64,000 nt of DNA from Chitinophaga qingshengii. GTDB lineage: Bacteria; Bacteroidota; Bacteroidia; Chitinophagales; Chitinophagaceae. This document shows positions 63,079 to 64,000 of this stretch, piece after piece. A model generated the notes under the pieces. The model saw only the letters and a program-made list of their open reading frames with translations, was not told where the DNA came from and did not search any database. The translations under genes and the position numbers were made by a program. The first letter of the stretch is position 1; every line of letters starts with the position of its first letter. The stretch lies in contig NZ_JACVFC010000002.1 of NCBI RefSeq assembly GCF_014529935.1, forward strand, positions 930,001 through 994,000. Reading direction: 5' to 3'.

Positions 63079-64000
63079 ATGAAAAAATTAAGATTCAAAC
63101 TATATAAGCCGGTGGCTATCATCACGCTGGCGGCTGGTATCCTGGGCCTGAACGCCTGTACCAAAAACTTCGAACAATACAACACCGACAATACCGGGTT
63201 GACCGAAGGTGAGTTGAAGCCCGATTTCAACAATATCGGTGGTTTCTTTCCGCAGATACAGTCTTCCATCTACTTTAACTTCAACAATACCACCGCCGAC
63301 TTCCAGTTGCAGCAAAACCTGATGGGCGATGTGTATTCCGGTTATATGATGCCGCCGAATAACTTCCGTGGTAACATCAATAACATGACGTATTCGCTGG
63401 TAGACGGCTGGAACGCTTCCGCCTTCAACCTGGCTTACAACAACGTGATGGCGCCTATTTATGAAATAAAAAGAAGAGGCGCACAGACAATTGCTCCTGA
63501 GTTCTGGGCTATCGCGCTGATCCTGAAAGTAGAGGCCATGCACCGGGTAACCGATATCTACGGTCCTATTCCTTACAGCAGCTATGGTACCGGTGGTACT
63601 ACTTCAGCTTACGACTCCCAGCAGGATGTATATACCCGCTTCTTCAAAGAGCTGGATACCGCTGTTACCACGTTGAATGATTATGTAACCGCACATCCCG
63701 GCATCTCTCTCTTCTCCAAATTCGATATGTTGTATGGTGGCGATTACAAACAATGGGTGAAATTTGCCAACTCCCTGCGTCTGCGCCTGGCCATCCGTAT
63801 CTCCGGAGTATCACCTGCAAAAGCCCAGGCTGAAGCGGAAAAAGCGCTGAACCCAACTTCCGGCGGTGTGATGGAGATTCCTAAAGACAACGCCAATGTT
63901 TCCGGTTTCGGGCTGAAAAACCCGTTGTTTACCATCGTGACTTCCTGGACAGACAATGCCATGAACGCCTCTATGGAATCCTTCCTGGTAGGGTATAAAG
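63079..64000 (+). CDS. SusD/RagB-family lipoprotein, 3' end beyond window (locus 4)
   Basis: Starts 26 bp after the SusC stop and runs off the window edge (307 residues seen of about 520). Signal peptide with lipobox LNAC (Cys 27), then TKNFEQYNTDNTGLTEGEL. AMHRVTDIYGPIPYSSYG matches the locus 3 SusD. It forms the tandem partner of the locus 4 SusC. Confidence 0.9.
   Translation, partial: MKKLRFKLYKPVAIITLAAGILGLNACTKNFEQYNTDNTGLTEGELKPDFNNIGGFFPQIQSSIYFNFNNTTADFQLQQNLMGDVYSGYMMPPNNFRGNINNMTYSLVDGWNASAFNLAYNNVMAPIYEIKRRGAQTIAPEFWAIALILKVEAMHRVTDIYGPIPYSSYGTGGTTSAYDSQQDVYTRFFKELDTAVTTLNDYVTAHPGISLFSKFDMLYGGDYKQWVKFANSLRLRLAIRISGVSPAKAQAEAEKALNPTSGGVMEIPKDNANVSGFGLKNPLFTIVTSWTDNAMNASMESFLVGYK

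Noticed and set aside
1..64000. tRNA, rRNA or mobile element
   Set aside because: None was recognised on either strand by inspection; a tRNA search was not possible here.

Overview
The window looks like chromosome from a Bacteroidota bacterium, most likely the Chitinophaga branch. The evidence is four SusC/SusD outer-membrane pairs, FecI/FecR-type and RskA-type sigma/anti-sigma pairs, a secreted PKD protein with a gliding-motility (type IX secretion) C-terminal domain, and promoters of the Bacteroidota type (TAnnTTTG). I see no rRNA, tRNA, CRISPR array, phage or insertion sequence.

Layout. 1-4029 (minus): xylose operon, sodium/sugar symporter, xylB, and xylA cut by the window edge. 4254-6519: a divergent FAD oxidoreductase and zinc alcohol dehydrogenase. 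6595-8612 (plus): five small co-directional genes without clear homologues; the first resembles an Imm1-type immunity protein. 8684-16654 (minus): a complete branched-chain amino acid operon (leader peptide, ilvE, ilvD, ilvB, ilvN, ilvC, ilvA). 16902-18886 (minus): a NahK-like sugar 1-kinase overlapping a nucleotidyltransferase, divergent from a GH29 alpha-L-fucosidase (19018-20358). 20455-27052: a D-cysteine desulfhydrase/ACC deaminase homologue, a secreted protein, lipB, rluD, the PKD protein and another secreted protein. 27182-29676 (minus): two tandem, paralogous sigma/anti-sigma pairs, one with a truncated anti-sigma. 29746-35081: housekeeping genes (def, ruvX, a UbiA prenyltransferase, an RNA methyltransferase, mutS). 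35463-39098: a LuxR-type response regulator convergent with, and overlapping, a large sensor kinase gene interrupted by a frameshift and a stop codon. 39269-50269 (minus): two SusC/SusD loci. 50431-52593: divergent LacI and AraC regulators. 52755-64000 (plus): FecI sigma, FecR anti-sigma, a SusC with an N-terminal signalling (STN) domain, its SusD, then a paralogous SusC/SusD pair cut by the window end.

The clearest regulatory finding is upstream of ilvE: a good Bacteroidota promoter, a 38-codon leader ORF with nine consecutive Val/Ile codons, a pause-type hairpin, an antiterminator formed by the last leader codons, and an intrinsic terminator with nine U. This is a full leader-peptide attenuator. 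The second finding is a family of AT-rich arrays with a strict 7-, 8- or 9-nt period, often arranged as inverted pairs, that begin at or inside stop codons of many genes here.

Functional links. The xyl operon imports xylose and converts it to xylulose 5-phosphate. The ilv operon makes Ile and Val and is probably controlled by Val/Ile-tRNA charging. The SusC/SusD pairs import oligomeric nutrients, but no glycoside hydrolase lies beside them, so their substrates cannot be read from this window.
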